Assembly (NCBI GenBank): GCA_043228905.1
Contig: JBHGNT010000014.1
Coordinates: 7,068,001 to 7,132,000 of the forward strand
Reading direction: 5' to 3'
Origin: Azolla caroliniana
Taxonomy: Eukaryota; Polypodiophyta
DNA: 64,000 nucleotides
The notes under the pieces were generated by a model that was given only the letters and a program-made list of their open reading frames with translations, was not told the origin of the DNA and did not search any database. Both the position numbers and the translations under genes were made by a program. This document shows, piece after piece, positions 29,718 through 40,401 of this stretch; position 1 is the stretch's first letter, and every line of letters begins with the position of its first letter.

Positions 29718-32113
29718 CTATTCCTCATCGTTTATTTTTATGGCTCTTTTCTGCGCTTCTAATCGTCGGCGCTCCCGCTTGTATCGCACGAACTGTAATT
29801 GTGTTCCGAGTTGATCATCATCGAGTCTTTCAATCAGCCTTGAGACAGCTTTGAGGTGAGTGTCAGCCAAAGAAAAGAAGTCGCTCGACAAATTCTCTCG
29901 AATGGTGACAATACTTTCTTCGTCCATCTTGTAGAATTTGTCGTCTTCCTTCTTCTGGTTTTCCGCATTGGCTTGGAGGATCTGTAGTTCTACCGCTTGT
30001 TGTGACCATTGATTCCATACCTCTGTCAAACACTCGTCAATATTGATCTTCGTCCGGTTTTTCCATGCCGTGACTATGAGCCGGATTCGTTCGAGGCTGA
30101 GCTTCGTGCTGTCCTCCGTGGCCTGCTTCTCGTCCTTAAGCTTTTTGATGAGGGCAGGGGTGGCCTTAGCCTACCCTTCATGTTCTAGCAAAGTTGGTTT
30201 GGTAGGTAGTTTGGACCCTATCCAAAGCCATTTTTGCCCATTCTAATTTGTCATTGTGCTTTGCGGTGAGCTGTCTTCTTTCCCTCGCCGCTTCTTCCAA
30301 CATCTTCATAGTTGAGACAGTCATCCTTTGTTCTTCTACCAACGCCTTTGTTTCCTTTAACACTTCTGTCCGAACTTCCTTCAGTTTCTCTTGCTACCAG
30401 TCAAAATCCGACCCCAGCTTCTTGTGTTCCGCTTCAAGCTGCTTATGGTCCCGGTGTAGCTTTTCGAAGTCCTCCGTTTTCTACTTCCGCTGCCGGTTTA
30501 TTTGAGAGCGTGCCCGGTCCTCTTTGTCCTCCTGTTGCCGAATTTATTCTTTACCCGTTCTATTTCCATTTCTCCCATTCTTCGAAGCTTGTCTTTTTCT
30601 TATAACAACTTCTCTCTTTCCTCCTTCAGCCGGTCGTTGCTCAATTGACTCTTCCGGAGGCTTTCTTCCATTCTCCGTCTTTCTTCTTCAGCTATTTTCA
30701 TATGTTCCCTTTTTCTTTCTCTTAATGCTTCTTGAGCGGCAAGTTCCTCCCTTACTGTTAACATTTCCTGTTCCCGCTCCATCTCTTTTATCGGGGTTGT
30801 GCTGGCCTCCGGTTGTGCATCCATTTCCAGGGCTTCTTTCCGTAGATTAGCTAGTTCTACCGGCTTTGTTCCGGAGGTTGTGTTTTGGCCCATCTTTGAC
30901 ATGAGGACCCCGAACTCCTTAGCCCTTGCGAGCTCCTCGCCGAGACTCTGAATCTGATTTCTAGCCTTATCCAATTTGTTGGTTTTTGTCAGCAATTGTT
31001 CCACTGATCACCGCTCCACACGTTGTTCTTCATCCATCCGTCCACCACACTAGATAGCTCTTTGCCAAGACATTCTAACCATTGTCGGTAGGTTCCATGT
31101 TGTGTGAGTGCAACGAACTGCTGCACAGGCTCCAATTGTCGTTCTTCCTCCTCCTAGAGCCATTGTGCAAACGACGCTTCTTGCTTCGGTGTCCTCTACG
31201 GTTGGCGTACCTCTTGCTACTGCTACCCAAGAAGACCCGGTGAGGTAAGTCTTTTTGTAACCTGTTGCTGTTGAACTATTGCCACCACTTCTGGTCTTGT
31301 TACTGGCACTTCCTCCGTCCTGGGTTCCACCACCGTTGAGCGGGACTTCGGGGTATTGTCCTTCTCCGGACCCGATCCTTCTCCCTGCCACTCCCTGTCG
31401 CACTTGCTTGGGTGATGTTGGAGGGTTTCGGTTGGTTCTTCTTCAACATCATCTTCCGCGGTTTCCTTGTTGACCCTGCGTACTAGTTCATTTTGGTCTC
31501 TGTCATGTCGGGGCAACGTTATCTTGATCGGTTTTGCCATGTTTTCCGGAACTTCCTCCACTGGTTCCGGCCTTCGGTTTGCCGGAGCTTCCTCTTCCCT
31601 CCAAGATGATTCTCCTGCTGTCCATCCGGGGGGGTGTTTCATTAGGAGCTGTTGCTGTTTGGATGACTTATTGGTGTAGTTTCCGGCCGGGCTCGCTTCT
31701 TTGGCTTGATGGCGCGTGTTGGGGGTACCAATAGTGTTAGCCACTTTGCTAATCCGTCTGATGCCTTCTTCCCATCAATTACAGACGTTATTCCTGCCCA
31801 TAACGAGTTGGCCACAATCACCGGCTAGTTCACCTTGAGGCCTTTGAATGTTGCGATTATGAATCCAGCCCTATTTTTTGGCATGGCAAGTCGTCGAGGG
31901 TGGACAAATCCATATTCCAAGAGGCCCCGAGCTACTTCCCGGAACCGGGGATTCTCGCCGCCTTGTGTCCAATAAGCCTTGCTAGCTAGCTATGAAGTAT
32001 TGAACAAAGTACTCCATCATGATTTCTGTGGAAGGATTTTTGATGGAGCACATGCCTCCAGCAGGTAACCCAATGAAGGCCTACAATGTGCTCTTCGGAG
32101 ATTTAGTCGAGGT
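29718..32113 (-). pseudogene. decayed coiled-coil protein of a gypsy-related element
   Basis: A minus-strand coding stretch is recoverable in pieces: an N-terminal part (about 32,100-31,745) with PKNRAGFIIATFKGLK and AKWLTLLVPP; a Pro/Glu-rich part (31,744-31,223); then long heptad-like helices (31,004-30,600 with RKREHMKIAEEERRRMEE; 30,363-30,178; 30,029-29,718). Frame breaks separate the pieces. It ends about 300 bp before the A3 LTR, the place of an extra 3' ORF in some gypsy elements. The right side is cut by the C4 LTR at 32,114. I do not recognise the family; a structural or Gag-like role is a guess. Confidence 0.5.
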
Positions 32114-32688
32114 TGTATGCAGAAATAACGCTCGGCCACAACCGAGTCTTCAACAAGGAATAGAAGAGAACAAACTAAAACACAGAGATGACAGATGATG
32201 TTAATGTGTAAAACCCTAAAGTGGGAAAAAACATGGGAGCCCACAGACTCCAAACATAGACTTGGAGGCAACGACCTCGAGCTCTATATCTTTGCCAACC
32301 GGTGGTTACAACAGAAACTAGTTTTGTATCTCTCTCTCTCACTCACTCTTGGTATACAACAATATACAACAACACCATTATTCAGTGATTGCCCTAAGTC
32401 ATATTTATACTTATATGACTTTAGGGCTATCTACAAATATAGCCTCGATGGGCTCACCACGAAACATATTTACACATATGTTCTTGGATCTAGTTTGCCC
32501 CGGATTCATCCAGATTCACTCGATCCGGTTTTCAGGTCTCATCCAGAACCATTCCAAATCCAGTTCGTTCATCTGGCTTGTCCGATCCGGTTTTTGGGGG
32601 TCATTCGGAACCCTTCCAAATCCAGTTCCTTCATCCGGCTCGTCCGGTTCTCATCTGGATCCCATCCGGAGGGACCGAATTCCCAACA
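32114..32688 (-). repeat. 3' LTR of copia C4
   Basis: On the minus strand it starts TGTTGGGAATTCGGTCCC and ends TTATTTCTGCATACA. It shares the AAATATGACTTAGGGC promoter region with C3. Two copies of a roughly 65-bp unit containing CATCCGGCT/CCAAATCCAGTTC occur at about 32,540-32,650. Confidence 0.9.
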
Positions 32689-32759
32689 AACTCCCCGTTC
32701 ACTCCGGCATGGGATTTCTCGTTAATCTGATCTGTCTTCGGCACCCATCCAGCTTGTCG

Positions 32760-34745
32760 GTTGAAAGCACCTTGGTCAGCATATCCTATCTGTTTTCCTT
32801 CGTGTGGATCTTCGTCAGCACGAAGTCTTGATCTTCTACCTTCTCCCGGAGCCAGTGATATCTCCTCTAGATGTGCTTGGTCTGGGAATAGTAGGCCGCA
32901 TTCTTCGCAAGGCGGATGGCACTTTGACTGTCCAAGTAGAGTCGGAATTCCTCTTGCCGGATCCCTAACTCTCCCACGAAGTCTGTCATCCAGATTATCT
33001 CATTGCCATCTTCCACAGCTGCCATGTACTCCGCTTCCGTTATCGACAGAGGAACGGACTTCTGTAGCCTCGACTGCCATGATACAGCTCCCCCTACATA
33101 AGTCATGACATATCCGGATGTAGACCGTCTGGTATCCGCATCAGTCGACATATCCAAATCCGTGAATCCGTCAAGTTGGGGTTTACCGGAGCCAAACCGG
33201 AGTCACATACTCGAGGTGCCTTTCAAATACCGGAGTATCCACTTGACCGCGTTCAAGTGCTCTCTTCCCGGATTGCTCATGAACCGGCTGACTACTCCAC
33301 AACATATGCATTATCCGGCTGGGTGCACACCATTGCATACATTATACTTCCGATAGTAGACGCATATGGTACCTTCATCATATTTGTCTTCTCTGCCTTC
33401 GTCTTCGGGCTTTGTTTTCCGAATAGCTTGAAGTTTTCCAGACGTGTCGATCCGACCGGTTTTGCATCCGACATGTTGAACCTTTGAAGCACCTTTGTCA
33501 TGTACTTTTCTTGTGACAACCACAATAGCTTCGTCTTTCGGTCCTGGATGATGTGCATCCCTAAGATTTGTCTTGCCCGACCCAAATCTTTCATGGAGAA
33601 GGTCCAACTCAAGGCCTTCTTCAACATCCCGATTTTGGTTCGGTTCGGTTCGACAATCAACATGTCATCCACGTACAAAAGGAGTATCAGGAAATCGCCT
33701 CTATCGAATTTCTTCACAAAAAAGCAGTGATCGGCTTGCGTCTTGTAATACCCTTGATCTGTCATGAAAGAGTTGAACTTCCGGTACCATTGCCGGGGGG
33801 CTTGCTTCAATCCGTATAAGCTCTTCTTCACCCGGCACACCGGGTGCTCATTCCTTTTCTTCTCAAATCCATCCGGTTGATGCATGTAGATCTCTGCTTC
33901 GAGGTCTCCATGTACGAATGTCGTCTTGACGTCCTGTTGCTCTACCTTGAGGTCCATGCTTGCTGCTATGCTCAATACCACCCGGATGGATGTCATCTTT
34001 ACTACCGGGGAAAAGATCTCATCAAAATCCACACCTTTCTTTTGTTGGAAACCCTTCACCACGATCCGGGCCTTGTACCTCGGTGGATTTCTAGCGTCTC
34101 CCGGTTTTGAGCTTGTACACCCACTTATTCCGGAGTGCTCTCTTTCCTTTCGTCAGCTCCATCAATTCATATGTGTGGTTCTTATGCAGGGAATCACTCT
34201 CGTCTTGCATGGCACTTAACCACTTGCGGTTGTGCCTATCTTTCTTTGCTTCTTCAAAGCTTTCCAGCTCCCTCTCATCGGTCACCAATACATGCTCTGC
34301 ATCCGGAAATATCTGGGGGGCTCTTCTCTCTCTGAGAGCGTATCTTCGTCCTTGGTTTCTGACTACCGGTTTGTCTGTTTATTCCGAATCCGAATCCGAT
34401 TCGGGATCTTGTCTGGTTCTAGTGTCTTCTTCTTCTTCTTCTTCGGTCGGTTCGGTTTCTTGTCCGAATTCAGTTGGTTCGTCGAGTGTCATCCGGTTCC
34501 CGGCTAACATCCGGTTTTCAACTGGGTAAGTCCTTGTGTCCTCAAGCCGGTTTTCATTGGATGATCCGGAGTTCATCACCTTCTTCTCCGACTCTCAATC
34601 CACAATGGTCCTGTCTTCCATGAAGACTATGTCCCAACTCCGGAACACCTTCTTGTCGACCAGATCCCACACCTAGTAACCGAACTCATCATTGTTACCG
34701 ATTAGGAACACTGTCTATTCTCAGTCCTTCGAGGTAGACTTCAAG
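32760..34745 (-). pseudogene. copia C4 integrase end, RT and RNase H
   Basis: Minus strand: DEFGY near 34,690; the acidic linker (ETEPTEEEEEEDTRTRQD); RT from about 34,200 (LRNKWVYKLK) through FDEIFSPVVKMTSIR, QQDVKTTFVHGDLE, LYGLKQAPRQWY to LLLYVDDMLIV (about 33,690); and RNase H with DADTRRSTSGYVM, TEAEYMAAVEDGNEIIW (about 33,150-32,870). The RT catalytic YVDD is intact. Breaks occur near 34,080, 33,300 and 33,180. Confidence 0.9.
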
Positions 34746-34750
34746 GTGAT

Positions 34751-34852
34751 TGTGGTGCAGGGAATAGATCTGTAGGTGCACAAGCGAAACAAGCGAAACA
34801 AGCGAAACGTATCGTCTGGATGTGAAGGGAGATGGCTACAACTGAAGCTCAT
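34751..34852 (-). repeat. 3' LTR of gypsy B, distal piece
   Basis: This short stretch joins the B LTR piece at 40,105-40,401 if E2 is removed. It contains three tandem ACAAGCGAA/GCGAAACAA units (34,777-34,810). E2 starts at 34,853; the 5-bp flanks CTCAT and CTCAC match at four of five positions. Confidence 0.65.
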
Positions 34853-35295
34853 TGTCAGGAATAGTACTAAAGCAGAGAGAGAATTAGTACTAAAGAAGAG
34901 AAGTACTATTAGTACTAAGAGGATGGAACTACATAAGATTCCCGAGAGAGAAAGAGAGAAGAAGAGAGAGAGATAGTGAGGATGAGAGAGAGAGAGAGAT
35001 GATGATAACAGCTAATATTTTATGGGAAGGATAAGTACAAAGTGGCTAAGAGGCTTAAGACTGGCGTTAAACCAATTTGGTTCAAAACAATGCCTTGTGC
35101 CTCCTTTTATAGTGCTCTCAAGAGTAGTCCTGAAGCTTCTAGAATGTTCTAGAGAAATCTGGAATATACATTAATTTCTTATAATAAAACATAAATGAAA
35201 CTAATATCCTACAAATTACAATAGATGGTGTGATGGTTAAGAGCTCGACCCGTATACCATAAGGCCATGGGTTCGAGTCTTGCCATATCATGACA
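34853..35295 (-). repeat. 3' LTR of gypsy E2
   Basis: On the + strand it reads TGTCAGGAATAGTAC...ATCATGACA. The polypurine tract (complement of CTATCCCCCCTTAAG) follows at 35,296-35,310. The tRNA-like tip with GATGGTGTGATGG and GGTTCGAGTCT is at about 35,223-35,295. Confidence 0.93.
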
Positions 35296-38200
35296 CTATC
35301 CCCCCTTAAGATGACGTGTGGAACGAGTCGACGTTGATTGAGAACCGGGTTTGTCGGGATATTGCCGGTGAAAATCAATAAGAAGATCCTGAGTATTAAC
35401 GACGGGCTCCGAAGTACGTTAGCTCAGACTATAGCCGAGCCAATCGACCAAATAATAAAGTTTGTTGCGAACAAATTTGGAATCGAGGATGACAACAACT
35501 TGATACTCCGGTCGGGCCAGCGTCTAACTCAAGCAGGGGCGGCGGTGGTGTAACACAATCGGGAATAGTGTTTGCTTTATAAGGTTCAAGAAGAGAACTA
35601 TGGAAGACCAGATGTATCCGAAGATGCGGAGGATGATCAAGACGGAACGTGACATCATTAACCTTCCCGATAATACGGAAAGGATCAAGTCGTCGATAAT
35701 CCAACTTGTCGCACGGTCGAGTAGTCTTTGATGTGACGACGTAAAAGCCATACTCGATCTCCGATGGAAAAAGAGGAGGGAAGTCGATGACGATCCACTT
35801 AAGTCTTCTGTGTCTGTTGAGCATGACGAAGATGAGTAGAGAGATCCATCTGGATCTTGCGTAATCTCTCCAAATGATCCTAGGCACGAGGAAGGATTGG
35901 TAGGTAGCTCCGGGGTGTCGATCACCAACTAGCAAGGATGAGAACCGGTATAAGCGTAGAATGGGGAGACTCGAGTCGAGGAGTGAACAACATTATTATA
36001 CGCAAACTCCGCAAAGTGGAGAATCTCGGCCCAATCATCCTGTTGATAACTTCGGAAACACCAGAGATATTGTTCCAGCGTTTGGTTTGTTCGTTCCGCC
36101 TGCCCATCGGTCTGAGGATGGTAGCCAAAGGAGAGGTTGCAAGAAACCTTGAGCATCTTGAAGAGATACTGCCAAAATTTGGAGATGAATTGCGGTCGCC
36201 GTTCACTGATGATACTGTTTGGGAGGCCATGATGCCGAAATACCTCACGCATGACAAGGGTGGCGGTTTCCTCGCTAGTGATGGCCTTAGTACACGGCAC
36301 AAAATGTGCCATCTTCGTATATCAGTCGACGACAGTTAAGATAGCATCAAACCCCTTCGAGACCGGAAGATCTGTGATAAAGTCAAGACAAATAGACTGC
36401 CATGGCTTACTTGGAATCGGTAAGGGTTCCAACAAGCCATATGGATGGTGTCGTTGCATCTTTGCTCGGCAGCAAGCGTCACAGGTCCGAATGTAGTCAT
36501 CGACAAAACGTCGCATATGGGGGGCCACCAAAAGGGTCGTTGAACTAGATCCAACGTCTTAGTGCTACCGAAATATCCCGCCATATGGGTGTCGTGACAA
36601 TGTTGGATGATTTGAAGGCGACATGAGCAATCGAGGAAATATACAAGCTTTTTAAAGAATAACTAACCATCATGATATTCGAATTGTCGGTAGTCCATAC
36701 CTGGTTGTTGAGACTGGGAACAGGATGCCCGAGAGGTATCAATGTGCGCCAGAATGTCTTGAGCAAAATTGTTCATCTTCAAGTTCGCACGTATGGTGTT
36801 AGTAATCTGGGAATCCATTGGGGTGTGAAAAATCCGCGTTGTGTGCAATCATGTTGGTCCCAAGATTACTTGCTTTTGATTATCGAACGCTGGATCACCA
36901 AGACGAGGTGCAAGATATGACCGCCGTGATAGTGCATTTGCCTTTCCTTGTTGCTTCCCCGGTCGATATGTGATTTTGAAATCAAAACGTGTGAGGAATT
37001 GAGCCCACCTAGCTTGCCGTCGATTTAGCACATGAGCGTTCTGGAAATAAGAAGGATTCTTGTGATCACTGAAGACGATGACTTGATGTGGAGAGCCCTC
37101 CAAAAAATGCCGCCATTGCACAAATGAATCTGCGATGGCTAATAACTCCTTGCCATGTATTTCGTAGTTGATTTTTGCAGCATCGAATTTGCGCGAATGG
37201 AAAGCCACAGGATGTAACTCTTCATTATCTCCTTGTTGAGAAAGGATGCTACCGAGGGCGAAATCTGATGCGTCGGTCTCCATGATGAATGGTTTTCTTG
37301 TATCCACATGAGCTAGAATAGGTGCTGATGTAAAGGCTTTCTTAAGACGCCGAAAAGCCATGTCCGTAATCCTTTATAAACTTGTGGTAGAAGTTAGAAA
37401 AAGCTAGAAAATATTGTACATCTCGTACTGACCGTGGAATTTTCCACTCTAGCACAGTTTGGACTTTAGCTAGATCCATGGAGATGCCCTTTGAGGAGAT
37501 AACATAGCCTAGAAATTCCACTTGCTTGTAGTCAAAGCTACATTTTTCTAGCTTGGCATAAAGACCATTCTCGCGGAGTCGATTTAGTATTAATTGTACA
37601 TGAGAATCTTGCTCTTCCTGGGTCTTTGAATAAATCAATAGATCATCCAGATAGATGATCAAACAAATATCCAAGAGGTCTCTAAATATATCATTTGCCT
37701 TGTGTTGGAAGACTGCGGGTGCATTGGTTAGACCGAACGACATAACAGTATATTCGAAACGCCCATACCGCGTGCGAAAGGCGGTCTTCCATTCATCTCC
37801 CGGTCAGATCCGCAGGAGGTTATACACTCCTTGTAGATCGATTTTTGTAAATAACTTGGCACCATTAACTCACTCTAAAAGACTTGATATAAGAGGAAGT
37901 GCATACCTATTCCGGATGGTGACCTTATTTAAGCCGCGGTAATCAACGACGAGACAAAGTGAGCCATCTTTCTTCTTGACAAAGAAGATAGGTGCTCCGT
38001 CCAGAGATTTCGAATGACGAATAAACCCGCTTGGCAAGTTCTCCTCTATGTAGGCTCGAAGGACTTCTAACTCGGTGGGTGACAAGTTGTAGATTGGTCC
38101 CCATGGTTGCTCTGCTCATGGTTGTAAATCAATGGGACAATTGTAGGGACGATGATGAGGAAGAGTACCAACCTTTACCTTGTCAAATACGGAAGCAATG

Positions 38201-38493
38201 GGACGACCATCAATGACTACTACAGATGCGGGGCAAGGAGGTTTTCTTAAGGATATCTGAGAAGCTTGGGCAAAATTTCGATCCATGAAACAAGATTTGG
38301 CTCCGGAATCTAAAAGTGCTAGGACTTGTACTGGGGGAGGACATTGCTAACTTGTACTTTTAGTACTAACCAGGACTTGGGCTAGGAACACATTGCTAAC
38401 TTGCTTGGAGGGAATGGAACCACTAATGGGCTGTACAGATCTAGGGTTGTCCAACCAAACGACTCCTATTTTGGCTGGACTCAGTCGTTTAAC
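35296..38493 (-). pseudogene. gypsy E2 pol, decayed
   Basis: In order on the minus strand: protease remnant around 38,300; a deletion joining it to the RT leader (about 38,185); RT (IYLDDLLIYSK near 37,640); a second deletion near 37,360; RNase H (TDASDFALGSILSQQGDN, ALSRRSYLAPR, about 37,300-36,880); HHCC (about 36,580-36,470); integrase core (CLDFITDLP, RPQFISKFW, GQAERTNQTLE, about 36,420-36,060); and a C-terminal part with KTTRPCDKLDYRRL near 35,710. The chromodomain end is barely recognisable. Confidence 0.9.
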
Positions 38494-39623
38494 TCTTCAT
38501 CTAATTGACTAAGGATTTCAAATTTGTTTGAGATACTTGGGCTATTAGTACTATTAATATTAGCAGACACTCTATTAGTACTATTAATACTATCAAACAC
38601 TCCTAAGGGAAGAATTGACTCGAGTTTAGTACAAGTTACGATTAGATTTACCTGCCTTCTTGTCCTATGGGGACAATTGGTTGCGATATGCCCTGGTTCA
38701 CCGCAATAAAGACATAATTGATTTGCACGGCGTCGTTGCTTTTCTTCTTCCGATAACGGACCACGTCGACGCATGGTGTCAATCTCCATCAGTGTTGGAT
38801 TATTTGCTTGAGGTACGTCACGTGCGAATGCTTTAGCCACGACTCAGGCGTATGTGGGCTCCGGCCTAGAGCGTGGTATTTATAATTGACGTTTGGAACG
38901 CCGTTCGAAAAGGCAGTTTTCACATCAGACCGCTCGACTGATTGCCTCTATAAGAGATTTTGGTTCTTCGGGGAAGGTTAAAAGTAAATCTTTTACATCG
39001 TTTCGCAGGCCATAGTGAAACTACTCCATTAGGGCCTGATCATCCTAGGGGATATCTAAGGCGAGGAGACTGAAATCGGCCGCTTAGGCAGAGGCTGGAC
39101 GATCGCCTTGACGCAATCGTCGGATCTTGTTGATCGCCGTCCTGATGTTGTCGGTGTCTCCAAAGCAGGCTTTAAACTCACTAATAAAATCTTCAAAGTT
39201 ATTAAGCAAGGACGATTGTTTTTCTAGAAGCGGAGTGAACTATGCTAAGGCTGAGCTACTAAGAAACGCGCATATTAGGCCAACTCGGGATGCATCAGTG
39301 GTTTATCGGGAAGGATGCATTTGGATGACTGATCATACTTGATTAAGGAATCCCCTGAATTGCGATCGCGTTCCATCGAATTTTACAGGAAGTCCAATCT
39401 TCGGCTCTTTATGAAATCCTTCGGGACTTGATCCTTGTTGTTGCAATGCTGCTTCAAGTTGTTATACCCGTAACGCTAACTCTCCATGTTGTTTTTCTAG
39501 AGCAATTTGTTGCAGATCCCCTATCAGCCGTTGGTTTTCGTGTTCCAAGGCAACAAATTTTTCCTTTAGGCACTGTTGCTCAGAGAAAACGGATTGATAT
39601 TCTTGGGCGCTAACAGTAGCCAT
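38481..39623 (-). pseudogene. gypsy E2 gag, decayed
   Basis: The ATG at 39,623 and the frame match D gag over its full length, with about ten in-frame stops and no large gap. The CCHC knuckle (CLYCGEPGHIATNC) is intact near 38,700. The end keeps GAG TTA AAC GAC and then a TGA, so the -1 slip heptamer (38,487-38,493) is conserved. Confidence 0.9.
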
Positions 39624-39679
39624 AGTATAGGGAAAAGGGTAGGAGGATGAGGGAGAACGACAAGTAGGCTTGAGGAAGG

Positions 39680-39693
39680 AAATTGGTTCAAAC
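39680..39693 (-). other. self-priming primer-binding site of gypsy E2
   Basis: The minus strand reads GTTTGAACCAATTT next to the 5' LTR. Twelve bases (complement of 39,680-39,691) are exactly complementary to the LTR segment at 39,908-39,919, itself 33 nt from the TATA box. Confidence 0.72.
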
Positions 39694-40099
39694 TGTTAGG
39701 AATAGTACTAAAGTAGAGAGAGATTTAGTACTAAAGCAGAGAAGTACTATTAGTACTAAGAGGATGGGACTGTGTAAGATTCCCGAGAGAGAAAGAGAGA
39801 AGAAGAGAGAGAGATAGCGAGGATGAGAGAGAGAGAGAGATGACGATAACAGCTAATATATTATGTGAAGGATAAGTACAAAGTGGCTAAGAGGCTTAAG
39901 ACTGGCCTTGAACCAATTTGGTTCAAAACAATGCTTTGTGCCTCCTTTTATAGTGCTCTCAGGAGTAGTCCTAAAGCTTCTAGAATGTTCTAGAGAAATC
40001 TAGAATATACATTAATTTCTTGTAATAGATGGTGTGATGGTTAAGAGATCGACCCATATACCATAAGGTCATGGGTTCGAGTCTTGCCATATCATGACA
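39694..40099 (-). repeat. 5' LTR of gypsy E2
   Basis: On the + strand it reads TGTTAGGAATAGTAC...ATCATGACA. Compared with the 3' LTR it lacks about 35 bp just before the tRNA-like tip. The TATA complement is at 39,946-39,952. Confidence 0.92.
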
Positions 40100-40401
40100 C
40101 TCACTAGTGCGTGATTTCATATATACACTTATCCTACGCTTACTAGGCCACAATTACCAACAGAGTACTACATCGAATCAGTAGACGACTTACACAGACA
40201 TGGGGATCAAAGAAGATAGTATTGTATTACAAAAGGTAGCTCCCTAATTACACGCTAGCTCTATATAGAGGATTTCCTCCCTTTATATACACAGGGCTTT
40301 TAGTCTGTTACGCTCCTAGCGTGAACCGTTACATGTGTTCCTTTAACGCTTCTAATCATAATATATTCTATTCGTCTAAGCGTTAGGTTCGACAGACAAC
40401 A
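40100..40401 (-). repeat. 3' LTR of gypsy B, proximal piece
   Basis: On the minus strand it starts TGTTGTCTGTCGAACC, with a TATA box (GTATATAAAGGGAGG) near 40,293. It continues at 34,852-34,751 beyond the E2 insertion. The five bases 40,100-40,104 are the target duplication of E2. Confidence 0.75.

Larger units (their letters stand above)
32114..34750 (-). mobile_element. copia C4 (integrase end to 3' LTR)
   Basis: Minus strand: integrase C-terminal region, acidic linker, RT, RNase H, polypurine tract (GAACGGGGAGTT) and 3' LTR. The left flank is GAGGT, inside the coiled-coil pseudogene. The right side is cut by the LTR of gypsy B at about 34,751. Confidence 0.9.
34853..40099 (-). mobile_element. 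Ty3/gypsy Tf1/sushi-like element E2, old and full-length
   Basis: Both LTRs are present (34,853-35,295 and 39,694-40,099), with decayed gag and pol between, and near-matching target flanks CTCAT/CTCAC. It is the same family as D, but with many stops, frameshifts and internal deletions (for example near 37,360 and 38,185). It is much older than D. Confidence 0.93.
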
